From Aldersonia kunmingensis (lineage in GTDB: Bacteria; Actinomycetota; Actinomycetes; Mycobacteriales; Mycobacteriaceae): DNA of 41,213 nt. Below, one piece after another: positions 25,504-34,025 of the stretch (positions are counted from its first letter, which is position 1; each line of letters starts with the position of its first letter). Position numbers and translations under genes: made by a program. The stretch spans positions 1 through 41,213 of the forward strand of contig NZ_LRRB01000218.1 of assembly GCF_001646865.1 (NCBI RefSeq), in the 5' to 3' direction. Below the pieces are notes generated by a model that was given only the letters and a program-made list of their open reading frames with translations, searched no databases and was not told where the DNA came from.

Positions 25504-26322
25504 ATGACGAGAATCGCAGTGATCGGCGGCGGCAAGATCGGCGAGGCGCTGATCGCCGGACTGCTCGAATCCGGCCGCGCCACCAAGGACCTGGTCGTGG
25601 CCGAGCACCTCGAGGCGCGCGCCAAGGAACTCGCCGCCAACTACGGAATCCGCGTCACCAACGTCGCCGACGCCGTCGAGGGCGCCGATGTTATTGCCAT
25701 CGCGGTCAAGCCGGGCGACGTCGACTCGGTTCTCAATGCGATCGGTGAGGTCGAACTCGACGGCGAGCGCGAGCAGATGCTGATTTCGCTAGTCGCCGGT
25801 ATCCCGACCTCGCGATTCGAGCTGAAGCTGCCTGCCGGCTTCCCGGTGGTGCGGGCCATGCCGAACACTCCGATGCTGATCGGGCAGGGCATGAGCGCGA
25901 TCGCGCCCGGCCGCTACGCGCGCGAGAAGCACATCGAGCTGGTGAACGAGGTGCTCGGCGCGGTCGGCCAGGTAACCACGATTTCCGAGAGCCAGATCGA
26001 TGCCGCGACCGCGGTCTCGGGCTCCGGACCTGCGTATTTCTTCCTGGTCGTCGAGGCGATGGTGGATGCGGCGGTAGGCCTCGGGCTCTCGCACGCGACC
26101 GCCACCGAGCTTGTCGTACAGACGATGGCCGGTTCCGCGGCGATGCTGGCGGTGACCGAAGAATCCGCGACGCAGCTGCGTGGCGCGGTCACCTCTCCGG
26201 CGGGCACGACCGCAGCTGCGATCCGTGAACTCGAGCGTCACGGCGTCCGATCGGCCTTTATCGAGGCGCTGAGTGCTGCAAAGGCGCGTTCCGCTCAACT
26301 CGGATTGGATGCTGAATCGTAA
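25504..26322 (+). CDS. proC: Pyrroline-5-carboxylate reductase
   Basis: A 272-residue enzyme catalysing the last step of proline synthesis, reduction of 1-pyrroline-5-carboxylate with NAD(P)H. The N-terminal Rossmann loop is IAVIGGGKIGEALIAGLL. VIAIAVKPGDV and FPVVRAMPNTPMLIGQGM are family signatures. The C-terminal dimerisation domain has DAATAVSGSGPAYFFLVVEAM and LRGAVTSPAGTTAAAIRELE, the diagnostic P5CR pattern. Length is standard. The upstream ATG at 25471 is rejected because the -10 box and family alignment favour 25504. Confidence 0.97.
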   Translation: MTRIAVIGGGKIGEALIAGLLESGRATKDLVVAEHLEARAKELAANYGIRVTNVADAVEGADVIAIAVKPGDVDSVLNAIGEVELDGEREQMLISLVAGIPTSRFELKLPAGFPVVRAMPNTPMLIGQGMSAIAPGRYAREKHIELVNEVLGAVGQVTTISESQIDAATAVSGSGPAYFFLVVEAMVDAAVGLGLSHATATELVVQTMAGSAAMLAVTEESATQLRGAVTSPAGTTAAAIRELERHGVRSAFIEALSAAKARSAQLGLDAES

Positions 26323-26362
26323 TCCGATTGCGCTCAGGCGTCGCAGTAATACCACTGGCAAC

Positions 26363-26379
26363 GCTAAGCTTCTCTTAGC
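26363..26379. promoter_or_regulatory. Inverted repeat GCTAAG-CTTCT-CTTAGC upstream of the BldC-like gene
   Basis: Perfect 6-bp arms with a 5-bp spacer, 65 bp before the ATG at 26445. A candidate operator for the downstream DNA-binding protein, or a weak proC terminator hairpin. Confidence 0.35.
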
Positions 26380-26444
26380 ACGTGCGTGTCTGTTCCGCGG
26401 GAGGGGAAGCCTGCGGCGCGGACGTGCCGGAGGTGTGTGAGTTG

Positions 26445-26687
26445 ATGGCGTCTGGAAACAAGCCGTCGCAGGGCGCAAGTGGGTCGACCGACCCGCAGCA
26501 AGCCCTCGGTGGAACGCAGTTCCTAACCGTCGCCGAAGTGGCGAACCTGATGAGGGTCTCGAAAATGACGGTGTATCGGCTTGTGCACGCGGGTGAGCTC
26601 CCGGCAGTGCGGGTGGGACGCTCTTTCCGTGTACACGCGAAGGCCGTGCACGACTATCTCGAGACCTCGTACTTCGACGCCGGGTGA
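26445..26687 (+). CDS. BldC/excisionase-like helix-turn-helix protein (Rv0500A-like)
   Basis: An 80-residue DNA-binding protein. The MerR-like/excisionase HTH is FLTVAEVANLMRVSKMTVYRLV, followed by the wing HAGELPAVRVGRSFRV and a final helix HAKAVHDYLE. The N-terminal ~25 residues are polar and disordered (GNKPSQGASGSTDPQQ). ATG 26445 is preceded by GGAGGTG. Small BldC-type proteins of this kind bind direct repeats cooperatively as developmental or stress regulators; the role here is unknown. Its place between proC and bS22 matches Rv0500A. Confidence 0.88.
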   Translation: MASGNKPSQGASGSTDPQQALGGTQFLTVAEVANLMRVSKMTVYRLVHAGELPAVRVGRSFRVHAKAVHDYLETSYFDAG

Positions 26688-26752
26688 TCGCTAAACCGAG
26701 TCGAATGGAAGTGCAGTACCCAGCCGGTTTCGTGCAACCGAGGCGAGACCGG

Positions 26753-26758
26753 TAATAT
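26753..26758 (+). promoter_or_regulatory. Candidate -10 TAATAT for the bS22 gene
   Basis: TAATAT with TTCGTG (26729-26734) 18 bp upstream as a weak -35. The predicted start near 26765 leaves a roughly 90-nt 5' leader. Confidence 0.4.
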
Positions 26759-26857
26759 CGGTGCTCGTCGTGCCAGCCAGGTTCCGTCAGCGCTGCGCAA
26801 GAAGGGGCGTACGTGACCGGCGTGCGCGAACGCTAGAGAGAACGTGAGGGTGCCCGA

Positions 26858-26959
26858 ATGGGTTCTGTGATCAAGAAGCGCCGCAAGCGCATGTCGAAGA
26901 AGAAGCACCGCAAGCTGCTTCGCCGCACGCGAGTTCAGCGTCGCAAACTCGGCAAGTAA
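26858..26959 (+). CDS. Small ribosomal subunit protein bS22 (Rv0500B-like)
   Basis: A 33-residue, extremely basic peptide ([18 protein letters not shown], then a second Arg/Lys block ending RRKLGK). It matches the actinobacterial bS22 peptide found on the mycobacterial 30S subunit. GAGGG lies about seven bases before ATG 26858. It is a stand-alone transcription unit with a leader upstream and a strong terminator 17 bp downstream. It is often missed because of its length. Confidence 0.92.
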
Positions 26960-26975
26960 GCCGTAGATGCTCCAG

Positions 26976-27012
26976 CGAATGCCCGCCACCCACTTGGGGT
27001 GGCGGGCATTCG
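26976..27012 (+). terminator. Rho-independent terminator after bS22
   Basis: A perfect 16-bp stem (26976-26991 with 26997-27012) and 5-nt loop ACTTG, followed by TATTTG. It is 17 bp after the bS22 stop. Confidence 0.9.
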
Positions 27013-27116
27013 TATTTGAAACGCGATGTTTTGAGTCAAGGGACCAACTTCGAACGGCTAATTAATAGCTCGTTAGCACCTGGTTAAGCCTTCGATCAAG
27101 TAGGTCGTAGGTGACC

Positions 27117-27122
27117 TAGAGT
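27117..27122 (+). promoter_or_regulatory. Candidate -10 TAGAGT for the galE-like/plsC-like operon
   Basis: TAGAGT lies 32 bp before the TTG start, with a GGGGGA ribosome binding site between. The -10 overlaps the small palindrome TAGGTGACCTA (27109-27119). Confidence 0.4.
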
Positions 27123-27154
27123 GATCTGAATAACACGGAATTGGGGGATTCTCG

Positions 27155-28225
27155 TTGACTAACGAAGTACGTGGGACTGCTCCACCGAGGGTGGTGCTGG
27201 TATCCGGCGCGAGTATGTTCTACGGCGCTTATCTCGTGTCGCGGCTGGCGCAGAACCCGGCCGTCGAGCGGGTGATCGCCGTGGATGCCAAAACGCCGTC
27301 CAAGGATTTGTTGCGGCGCATGGGCCGAGCCGAGTTCGTTCGTGCGGATATTCGAAATCCGTTGATCAGTAAGGTAATTGCGGGCAACGAGGTTGACACC
27401 GTGGTGCACTCTGCCACAATGGCGCGACCGCTGAAGTCCGGTAGTCGTACCGCGATGAAAGACGCCAACGTGCTCGGCGCGATGCAGCTGTTCGCGGTCT
27501 GCCAAAAGACGCCGAGCGTGCGCAAGGTTGTCGTGCGGTCGTCGTCCTCGGTCTACGGATCGAGTGCGAAGGATCCGGTGAAGTTCACCGAGGACATGGG
27601 CGCGCTGCGACCGCCACGGGGGGCATTCGCGCGCGACATGATCGAGGTCGAAGGTTTCGCCCGCGGGCTGGCTCGCCGCAGGCCCGATATTGCGATCTCG
27701 GTTCTGCGGCTGGCACCGACCGTCGGTCCGCAGTTGCTCGGCAGCGCGGTCCGTTATGTGACCTCGCCGCTCGTGCCGAGCGTGCTCGGCCGCGATGCGC
27801 GGTTGCAGCTGCTGCACGAGGAGGATGCGCTCGCCGCGCTCGAACTCGCCACAGTTTCGGGTCCGGCCGGCACATTCAACATCGGCGGCGACGGCCTGCT
27901 CATGCTGTCGCAGGCTATCCGGCGCGCTGGGCGCGTCGAGATACCGATGCCGTTCTCGGTGTTCAGCAACGCCGGTCGCTTTCTGATGGGCCCGTTGATG
28001 AGGGATTACACCTCGGCGCAGATGGACTACTTCCAGTTCGGCTGCGCGATGGACACCTCGCGGATGCGTAGCGTGCTCGGATTCGAGCCCCGCTGGACGA
28101 CACCGCAGGCATTCGATGATTTCGTCAAGGGCGCAGCGTTGCGACCGGTAATCAAACCTGACTGGATCGACGCGGCCGAGGCCGGTCTGCTGAATCTTGT
28201 CGGAGCGAAAGCGGGAGCGCTGTGA
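27155..28225 (+). CDS. Extended SDR, NAD-dependent epimerase/dehydratase-like (Rv0501/galE2-like)
   Basis: A 356-residue extended SDR. The Rossmann loop VVLVSGASMFYGAYLVSRL opens it, then VIAVDAKTP, FVRADIRNP and DTVVHSATM. The Ser region is VVRSSSSVYGSSAKDP. Where the catalytic Tyr-x3-Lys is expected, the sequence reads GAFARDMIEVEGFARG (F158), with neither Tyr nor Lys. UDP-galactose epimerase activity is therefore doubtful, although the fold is clear. TTG 27155 is used with GGGGGA upstream. Its stop overlaps the acyltransferase start by 4 bp, a pairing also seen in Rv0501-Rv0502. Confidence 0.83.
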   Translation: MTNEVRGTAPPRVVLVSGASMFYGAYLVSRLAQNPAVERVIAVDAKTPSKDLLRRMGRAEFVRADIRNPLISKVIAGNEVDTVVHSATMARPLKSGSRTAMKDANVLGAMQLFAVCQKTPSVRKVVVRSSSSVYGSSAKDPVKFTEDMGALRPPRGAFARDMIEVEGFARGLARRRPDIAISVLRLAPTVGPQLLGSAVRYVTSPLVPSVLGRDARLQLLHEEDALAALELATVSGPAGTFNIGGDGLLMLSQAIRRAGRVEIPMPFSVFSNAGRFLMGPLMRDYTSAQMDYFQFGCAMDTSRMRSVLGFEPRWTTPQAFDDFVKGAALRPVIKPDWIDAAEAGLLNLVGAKAGAL

Positions 28226-29304
28226 CCAACGACATCTTCACCAACGAATCCGACGTACACCCTGGACGCGGCACCGCGGTGCCGGCCCCCGAACACGCGA
28301 TCGATCCGAACGGCGCCCGCGTCATTCCGCTATACAGTGATCACCGTTCGGACTCCGCCATACGGCGCCCGAGCAACGGAGATCAGCTCGGCACGGTCTC
28401 CTCGCTCACAGACCGGTTGCCCGGCACTGGCGGGCCCACGGAGTTCGTCGACGGTGTGCGCCGCTCGGTCGCCAAGCAGATCACGGGCGCGGCCTCGTTC
28501 CTGCGCAAGCGGCTGTCGGGCGAGTACACGATCGACGAGTTCGGCTACGACGAGCACCTTTCCGAATCGGTGCTGCTGCCGGCGCTGCGGCCCACGTTCG
28601 AGAAGTGGTTCCGCGTCGAGGTCAGCGGGATCGAGAACCTGCCGGAGGCCGGTGGCGCGCTCATCGTCGCCAACCATGCCGGTGTCATCCCGATCGACGG
28701 GCTGATGACGCAGGTCGCAGTGCACGACCACCACCCGAAGCAGCGTCCGCTGCGGATGCTCGCGGCGGACCTGGTGTTCGAGACCCCGTTCCTCGGCACC
28801 GCAGCGCGCAAGGCCGGGCACACGTTGGCCTGCACCGCGGATGCGGAGCGGCTGTTGCGCGGCGGTGAACTGACGGCGGTGTTCCCCGAGGGGTTCAAGG
28901 GCGTCGGCAAGTCGTACACGGACCGGTACAAGCTGCAGCGCTTCGGACGCGGCGGTTTCGTCTCGGCGGCGGTGCGCACCGGCGCGCCGATCATCCCGTG
29001 CTCGATCGTCGGCTCCGAGGAGATCTACCCGAAGATCGGCGACATCGCGCCGCTCGCCCGACTGCTCGGGCTGCCGTACTTCCCGGTGACGCCGCTGTTC
29101 CCGCATTTCGGGTTGCTCGGAGCGATTCCGCTGCCGTCCAAGTGGTACATCGAGTTCGGCGAGCCGATCCTCACCGACACGTACGAACCCGATACCGCGG
29201 ATGACCCGATGATCATGTTCGACGTCACCGATCAGGTGCGCGAGACCATCCAGCAGACGCTCTACCGGCTGCTCGCCAAACGACGGAACGTCTTCCTCGG
29301 CTGA
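28222..29304 (+). CDS. PlsC-like lysophospholipid acyltransferase family protein (Rv0502-like)
   Basis: A 360-residue protein. The first ~110 residues are polar and variable. The acyltransferase domain follows: LIVANHAGVIPIDGLM (catalytic His with the Asp seven residues on, wider than the textbook HX4D), RPLRMLAADLVFETPF, and the substrate-binding TAVFPEGFKGVGKSY. Then come GFVSAAVRTGAPIIPCSIVGSEE and PLPSKWYIEFGEPI. It probably esterifies a lipid hydroxyl at the membrane; acceptor unknown. Coupled to the SDR gene upstream by a GTGA overlap and ended by a GC-rich terminator. Confidence 0.85.
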   Translation: MTNDIFTNESDVHPGRGTAVPAPEHAIDPNGARVIPLYSDHRSDSAIRRPSNGDQLGTVSSLTDRLPGTGGPTEFVDGVRRSVAKQITGAASFLRKRLSGEYTIDEFGYDEHLSESVLLPALRPTFEKWFRVEVSGIENLPEAGGALIVANHAGVIPIDGLMTQVAVHDHHPKQRPLRMLAADLVFETPFLGTAARKAGHTLACTADAERLLRGGELTAVFPEGFKGVGKSYTDRYKLQRFGRGGFVSAAVRTGAPIIPCSIVGSEEIYPKIGDIAPLARLLGLPYFPVTPLFPHFGLLGAIPLPSKWYIEFGEPILTDTYEPDTADDPMIMFDVTDQVRETIQQTLYRLLAKRRNVFLG

Positions 29305-29313
29305 GACGCTGCC

Positions 29314-29338
29314 CGGGCCCGGTCACCGACCGGGCCCG
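29314..29338 (+). terminator. GC-rich terminator hairpin after the plsC-like gene
   Basis: An 11-bp perfect stem (CGGGCCCGGTC with GACCGGGCCCG) around ACC, followed by AGCTTT. Ten bases after the stop. Confidence 0.75.
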
Positions 29339-29405
29339 AGCTTTGTCAGACGACGCATCGCGAGGTGATAACCGTTCGATAACGGGCGGATGAGACAGTG
29401 TTCGC

Positions 29406-31271
29406 GTGCAGTCGGTCCTCATCCGCGATGTTCCCGCCCGGGTCGCCCATCCGACTCGGCGGTTCTGGTCCGGCCGCCGGGTTCTGATCGCCGCGTTCCT
29501 GTTGCTCGATGCAGCGCTGCTGCTGCGCGGGTTCATCGCGCTGACCGGCAACTTTTACTGGGATGACCTGATCCTCATCGGCCGTGGTGCAGAGAACGGA
29601 CTGTTCTCCGCCGACCTGCTGCTGCGCGACCACGACGGGCACTTCATGCCCGGTGCCTTCTTCGTCGCTGCGGCCGCCACGAAAATCGCGCCGCTGCAGT
29701 GGTGGCCTGCGGCGCTCACCCTGATCGTCATGCAAGCCGCCGTGGGTTTGGCGGTCCTGCGGTTGCTGCGCCTGCTGCTCGGGACCCGGCCGATCCTGCT
29801 CGCGGTGTTTGCCTGGTACCTGTTCACGCCGCTGACCTTGCCGTCCTTTGCCTGGTGGGCCGCCGCGCTGAACTCGCTACCGATGCAGTTCGCGCTGGCG
29901 TGGGTTGCCGGGGACGCGTTGAAACTGGTTCGCACCGGTCGCGCGCGTTATGCCGCGTCTGGTGCCGTCGTCTTCGCCATCGCGCTGGCCTTCTTCGAGA
30001 AGTCAGTGCTCGTTCCGTTCGTCGCGTTCGCGGTCGTCGCCATGTGCGCCCGTATCGATGGGGAGTTCCGCCCGATCCGGACGGTGCTGCGCGAGGGCCG
30101 GATCCTGTGGATTCTGTGCGGCGCGCTGCTTGCCTGCTGGACCGCGTTCTACCTGGTCATCGTGCAGTCCCGGCCCATGTTCCAGCACACGTCGGGTGCG
30201 CCCGGGTTGATCTGGCACGCCACGTCGCTTGGGCTTTTCCCGGCCGTCGTCGGCGGTCCCACGCAGTGGGACCGCTGGCCGCCCAGCCCGCCATGGGCGA
30301 CCCCGCCGGACGCGGTGGTGTGGCTCGCGTGGGTGGTGATCGTGCTCGCTCTGGGCGCCGCGCTCTATTACAAACGCGCCTCGGGCGCGGTGTGGCTCGG
30401 TGTACTCGGCTACGTCGCGGTGTGTGAGGCCGCGATGATCGTGACCCGATCGAGCGAGGGCACCGCATACGAGCTCGGCCAGACCCTGCGATATGTCGCC
30501 GATGCGGCCGTGGTGATCGCGATAGCTCTGGCGCTGACCGCACGTGCGCCGATGCGCGGGGGACGGGTCCTGCCGAGCTGGGCGCTGAACGGGCGAATGC
30601 GGTCGATCGCGGTGGTGGCCCTTGTAGCCGTCTTCACCGTCTCGAGCCTGGTCTCAACGGCGACTTTCCAGCGGGCGTGGCGCAACAACCCGACCGTCGA
30701 CTACCTCGCCACCGCCAGGGCCGAGCTTGCGGCGAATCGCGATGTGCCGCTGCTCGACGAGGCAGCGTCGATCTGGGTGTTGTTGCCGGTCGCGTACCCG
30801 AACAACCAGATCAGCCATGTCCTCGGCGCACTGCCCGAGCGTCCGGAATTCGGTTCATGGACCCCGAAGCTGCGATCGATGGACGACTTCGGCCGACTCA
30901 TGGAGGCGAATGTGAACTGGACCCGCGCGATCCCGCAGGGCCCGGAACCGGGCTGCGGGTTCCGGATTACCCCGGCCGTAGCGGGTGAACTGGCTCCGGT
31001 GACCGCGATCGCCCTCGACGGTGGGCTGCTGTACTGGGGCTGGACCGCGCAGCTGAACTACAACGCCGACCGGGACGGCATCGTCACGGTGTCACTGTCC
31101 ACCGGTGACGCGGTGGATGTTCCTGTGCAGGCGGGTTTGCACACGGTGTTCGTTCGCCTGAACGGGAAGGGGTGGCACGTCGACCTGCGGCCCCGCACGC
31201 CCGGATTGTCGATGTGTGTCGGCTCGGGACCGGTCGGCATCGTCGCGCGCACGAATACGCCGGTCGGATGA
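29406..31271 (+). CDS. Polytopic membrane protein, possible GT-C-type glycosyltransferase
   Basis: A 621-residue protein with about ten membrane helices up to residue ~430 (for example VLIAAFLLLDAALLLRGFIAL, PILLAVFAWYLFTPLTL, ALGAALYYKRASG-flanked segments, SIAVVALVAVFTVSSLVS) and a C-terminal ~190-residue extracytoplasmic domain of beta type. Just after the first helix is FYWDDLILIGRG, an Asp-Asp in the first outer loop as in GT-C enzymes, then DHDGHFMPGAFF. This suggests a lipid-sugar-dependent glycosyltransferase, but no family was recognised. GTG 29406 is the start. It overlaps the next gene by 4 bp (ATGA), so the two probably act on the same envelope glycan. Confidence 0.75.
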   Translation: MQSVLIRDVPARVAHPTRRFWSGRRVLIAAFLLLDAALLLRGFIALTGNFYWDDLILIGRGAENGLFSADLLLRDHDGHFMPGAFFVAAAATKIAPLQWWPAALTLIVMQAAVGLAVLRLLRLLLGTRPILLAVFAWYLFTPLTLPSFAWWAAALNSLPMQFALAWVAGDALKLVRTGRARYAASGAVVFAIALAFFEKSVLVPFVAFAVVAMCARIDGEFRPIRTVLREGRILWILCGALLACWTAFYLVIVQSRPMFQHTSGAPGLIWHATSLGLFPAVVGGPTQWDRWPPSPPWATPPDAVVWLAWVVIVLALGAALYYKRASGAVWLGVLGYVAVCEAAMIVTRSSEGTAYELGQTLRYVADAAVVIAIALALTARAPMRGGRVLPSWALNGRMRSIAVVALVAVFTVSSLVSTATFQRAWRNNPTVDYLATARAELAANRDVPLLDEAASIWVLLPVAYPNNQISHVLGALPERPEFGSWTPKLRSMDDFGRLMEANVNWTRAIPQGPEPGCGFRITPAVAGELAPVTAIALDGGLLYWGWTAQLNYNADRDGIVTVSLSTGDAVDVPVQAGLHTVFVRLNGKGWHVDLRPRTPGLSMCVGSGPVGIVARTNTPVG

Positions 31272-32479
31272 TGACGCAACCGCCCACCGCTGCGCACAAG
31301 ACGGCAGACCGGGTCGCCGCGCTCACCGGTGTTCGCGCGCTCGCCGCGCTGCTGGTGGCCGGCGCGCACGCCGGTTTCTGGACCGGCCGCTACACGCCCG
31401 ACCTGATCGGGGGCTTCTTCTCCCGGCTCGAGGTCAGCGTCGCGATCTTCTTCGCACTATCCGGGTATCTGCTCTTCCGCCCCTGGGTCCTTGCGGCCGA
31501 GCGGGGCCGACCGATGCCCTCGGTGCGGAATTACCTGCGGCACCGCGTGTTGCGCATCCTTCCCGCGTACTGGGCCGTCGTGACCGCGGTGTACCTGATC
31601 TACCTGGTGCGCGAGCCGGGCCCGACCGGGCAGGGTCTCGACGGCTATCTACGCAACATGACGCTCACCCAGATCTACGGGCTCGGGCACCTGCACACCG
31701 GGCTAACCCAGACGTGGAGCCTCGCGGTGGAGGCCACCTTCTACCTCGTGCTGCCCGTGCTGGGATGGCTTGCGGTACGGGTGGTGTGCCGCGGCGGGGC
31801 ACACCCGGTGCGGTTCGCGATATTTCTCGCCGCGCTCGTGCTGGTCACACCGCTGTGGATCCTCCTCACACAGCACAACGAAAATTTCGACTTCACGTCA
31901 CGACTGTGGCTCCCCGGCTTCATGGCCTGGTTCGCCGGCGGCATGATTCTGGCGTTTCTGGCCGGTCGGCTGCGCCAGGCCAACCCCTATCTGATGCTCG
32001 TGTTCGTAGCGGTCACGTTCTTCATGGCGTGCACGCCACTCGCGGGGGAAGCGACCATCGTGCCCGACGATCAGGGCGCGGCGATCACGAAATCGCTGCT
32101 CTACCTCGTCGTCGCGGTCGGCCTGATCGCGCCGCTGGTGATCGGGGACAACCCCGGCCCGATCGGCTGGTTGTTCTCGACTCGGCCGATGGTCTGGCTC
32201 GGCGAGATTTCCTACGAGTTTTTCCTGGTGCACGTGATCGTGCTGGAACTTGTCGTCGACCTGCTCAACTACCCGCTGTTCGGCGGCTCGACTGCTGTGG
32301 CATTCCTGATGACCGTGGCGATCTCGGTACCGATCGCATGGGCATTGCACCGTGCGCTCGGGCGGTGGATTCCGACGGGCGGCAGGATCCGTCCGCCGCG
32401 CGGGCGGCTCTCGCGCGGCACGCGCGCATTCCCCACCGCCAGAAAGCCTGCGCCCGTCGCCGTCGCAGAGGTGGTTTAG
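31268..32479 (+). CDS. Acyltransferase 3 family membrane protein
   Basis: A 403-residue integral membrane O-acyltransferase. The family signature is intact: [23 protein letters not shown] (the Arg and first-helix His), [33 protein letters not shown], then [20 protein letters not shown]. About ten membrane helices follow and it ends in a Pro/Arg-rich cytoplasmic tail. Such proteins acylate exported sugars or lipids. It begins inside the stop of the preceding polytopic gene. Its TAG stop overlaps the TAA of the convergent phosphatase gene. Confidence 0.92.
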   Translation: MMTQPPTAAHKTADRVAALTGVRALAALLVAGAHAGFWTGRYTPDLIGGFFSRLEVSVAIFFALSGYLLFRPWVLAAERGRPMPSVRNYLRHRVLRILPAYWAVVTAVYLIYLVREPGPTGQGLDGYLRNMTLTQIYGLGHLHTGLTQTWSLAVEATFYLVLPVLGWLAVRVVCRGGAHPVRFAIFLAALVLVTPLWILLTQHNENFDFTSRLWLPGFMAWFAGGMILAFLAGRLRQANPYLMLVFVAVTFFMACTPLAGEATIVPDDQGAAITKSLLYLVVAVGLIAPLVIGDNPGPIGWLFSTRPMVWLGEISYEFFLVHVIVLELVVDLLNYPLFGGSTAVAFLMTVAISVPIAWALHRALGRWIPTGGRIRPPRGRLSRGTRAFPTARKPAPVAVAEVV

Positions 32480-33549
32480 CTCGCGAGCGGATGCTCGCGC
32501 CGCCGGGTGAGCACCGCTGCCACCGCACCACCGGCCGCGCCGAGTGCGAGCGCGGTGGGCACGCCGATCTTGGCTGCCTTGCGTGCGGTCCGGAAATCGC
32601 GGATCTCCCACCCGCGGTTCTTGGCCAGCTCGCGTAGATCCGAATCCGGGTTGATCGCCACCGAGGTGCCGACCAGCGACAGCATCGGGGCATCGTTGTA
32701 GCTGTCCGAATATGCGGTGCAGCGCTTGAGGTTCAGGCCCTCACGAATGGCGAGCGAGCGCACGGCATGTGCCTTGCCCGCGCCGTGCAGGATGTCGCCG
32801 ACGAGGCGTCCGGTGAACTTGCCGTCCTCGCTCTCGGCGACGGTGCCCAGTGCTCCGGTGAGGCCGAGCCGCTTCGCGATCACCTGTGCCAATTCGACGG
32901 GCGTCGCGGTGACCAGCCACACCTGCTGGCCGGCATCGAGATGCATTTGGGCGAGCGCGCGAGTGCCCGGCCAGATCTTGTCCACGATGATCTCGTCGTA
33001 GATCTCCTCGCCGAGCTGCGCGAGTTCCGCAGTGGACCGCCCGGCGATGAAGGCAAGCGCCTTCTCCCGTCCGCTCGCGACGTCGTCGCTGTTCTCCTTG
33101 CCGGACACCCGGAACTTCACCTGCTTCCAGGCGAAATCGACCAGGTCGGAAGTCTTCAGATACTTGCGCGCCGCCAGACCACGCGCGAAGTGAATGATCG
33201 AGGCGCCCTGCACCATCGTGTTGTCGACATCGAAGAACGCAGCTGCGGTGAGGTCGCGCGGCGGTGCCTCGCGCTCGACGGCGACCTCGTCCGCCTCGTG
33301 CAGCGCCAACGCGGCGTCGGCGCTGGCCTCACCGGCTAGGTTGGCGCGCACCTCGGCGTCGCTGGGGCGGAACGGGTTGCGGTTACGGCCACCAACGAGC
33401 GGGCGTGCACCGAATCGGCCGGGTACGAACCCGGCCGGCAGCAGGCCCGACACCTTCGATTCCGGTCGCTCCGGCACCTGCACCTCCAGTGTCACGGGGC
33501 TGCCGCGACCATCGCTGATGTACGCGACAACACTATCCCGACTGGGCAC
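32476..33549 (-). CDS. HAD-superfamily IB phosphatase (SerB1/Rv0505c-like) with C-terminal membrane anchor
   Basis: A 357-residue protein. An N-terminal ~100-residue polar extension precedes the HAD core: motif [16 protein letters not shown], motif [13 protein letters not shown], motif III Lys in GAGKAHAV, motif [13 protein letters not shown]. This is the subclass IB pattern shared by phosphoserine phosphatases. A C-terminal helix [19 protein letters not shown] followed by RRR suggests membrane attachment. The substrate could be phosphoserine or a phospholipid headgroup; undetermined. The GTG start at 33549 is uncertain because the extension is poorly conserved-looking; later GTG codons are possible. 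Confidence 0.85.
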   Translation of the reverse strand: MPSRDSVVAYISDGRGSPVTLEVQVPERPESKVSGLLPAGFVPGRFGARPLVGGRNRNPFRPSDAEVRANLAGEASADAALALHEADEVAVEREAPPRDLTAAAFFDVDNTMVQGASIIHFARGLAARKYLKTSDLVDFAWKQVKFRVSGKENSDDVASGREKALAFIAGRSTAELAQLGEEIYDEIIVDKIWPGTRALAQMHLDAGQQVWLVTATPVELAQVIAKRLGLTGALGTVAESEDGKFTGRLVGDILHGAGKAHAVRSLAIREGLNLKRCTAYSDSYNDAPMLSLVGTSVAINPDSDLRELAKNRGWEIRDFRTARKAAKIGVPTALALGAAGGAVAAVLTRRREHPLAS

Positions 33550-33573
33550 GCTCGGGGTGGCACAGTGAAAGGC

Positions 33574-33867
33574 ATGACAGTGTCCGGATCGTCACCCGAT
33601 GCAGCGTCCGAAGAGCACGCTCACACAGTGACTCTGCTCACTCGCGCGGGCTGCGGTTTGTGCCATCGGGCGCACGACGAGTTACGTGTCATTTGCGCCG
33701 ACTTCGGCATCGATGTCGCGACCGTCGATGTGGACGAAGTCGCAGGTACAGACCCTGCGCTGCGGGCGGAATTCGGTGATCGCCTACCGGTCGTACTCCT
33801 CGACGGGCGCGAGCACAGTTATTTCGATGTCGACGAAGCCAGATTGCGTGCCGACTTGACACGGTGA
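33574..33867 (+). CDS. Glutaredoxin-like thiol-disulfide protein (Rv0508-like)
   Basis: A 97-residue thioredoxin-fold protein of the DUF836/glutaredoxin-2 type. The redox motif is CGLC in [34 protein letters not shown] and [19 protein letters not shown] give the cis-Pro region and last strand. ATG 33574 is chosen; GTG 33565 would add three residues. It is divergent from the HAD phosphatase with only 24 bp between starts. It stands 158 bp before rex, in the place of Rv0508. Confidence 0.88.
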   Translation: MTVSGSSPDAASEEHAHTVTLLTRAGCGLCHRAHDELRVICADFGIDVATVDVDEVAGTDPALRAEFGDRLPVVLLDGREHSYFDVDEARLRADLTR

Positions 33868-33925
33868 CCCACCCCCCGCTCGCGCCCACACATGCCCTTC
33901 CTGGTAGTGGCGGATTTCACCGACT

Positions 33926-33954
33926 TTGTGCAGGGGTTCACAAGCAGTTACCGT
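33926..33954 (+). promoter_or_regulatory. rex promoter with overlapping Rex operator
   Basis: TTGTGCAGGGGTTCACAA (33926-33943) matches the Rex consensus TTGTGAAN4TTCACAA at all but one position. Its first six bases also serve as a -35, with TACCGT (33949-33954) as -10 after a 17-bp spacer. Bound Rex would block RNA polymerase, so the operon should be induced when NADH/NAD+ rises. Confidence 0.85.
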
Positions 33955-34025
33955 GGTGTGAACATTCCCGGATTGCCGATCGGAAACCCGGGCGTTTACC
34001 TGCGGCCGCATGAGGAGCCATCGAA

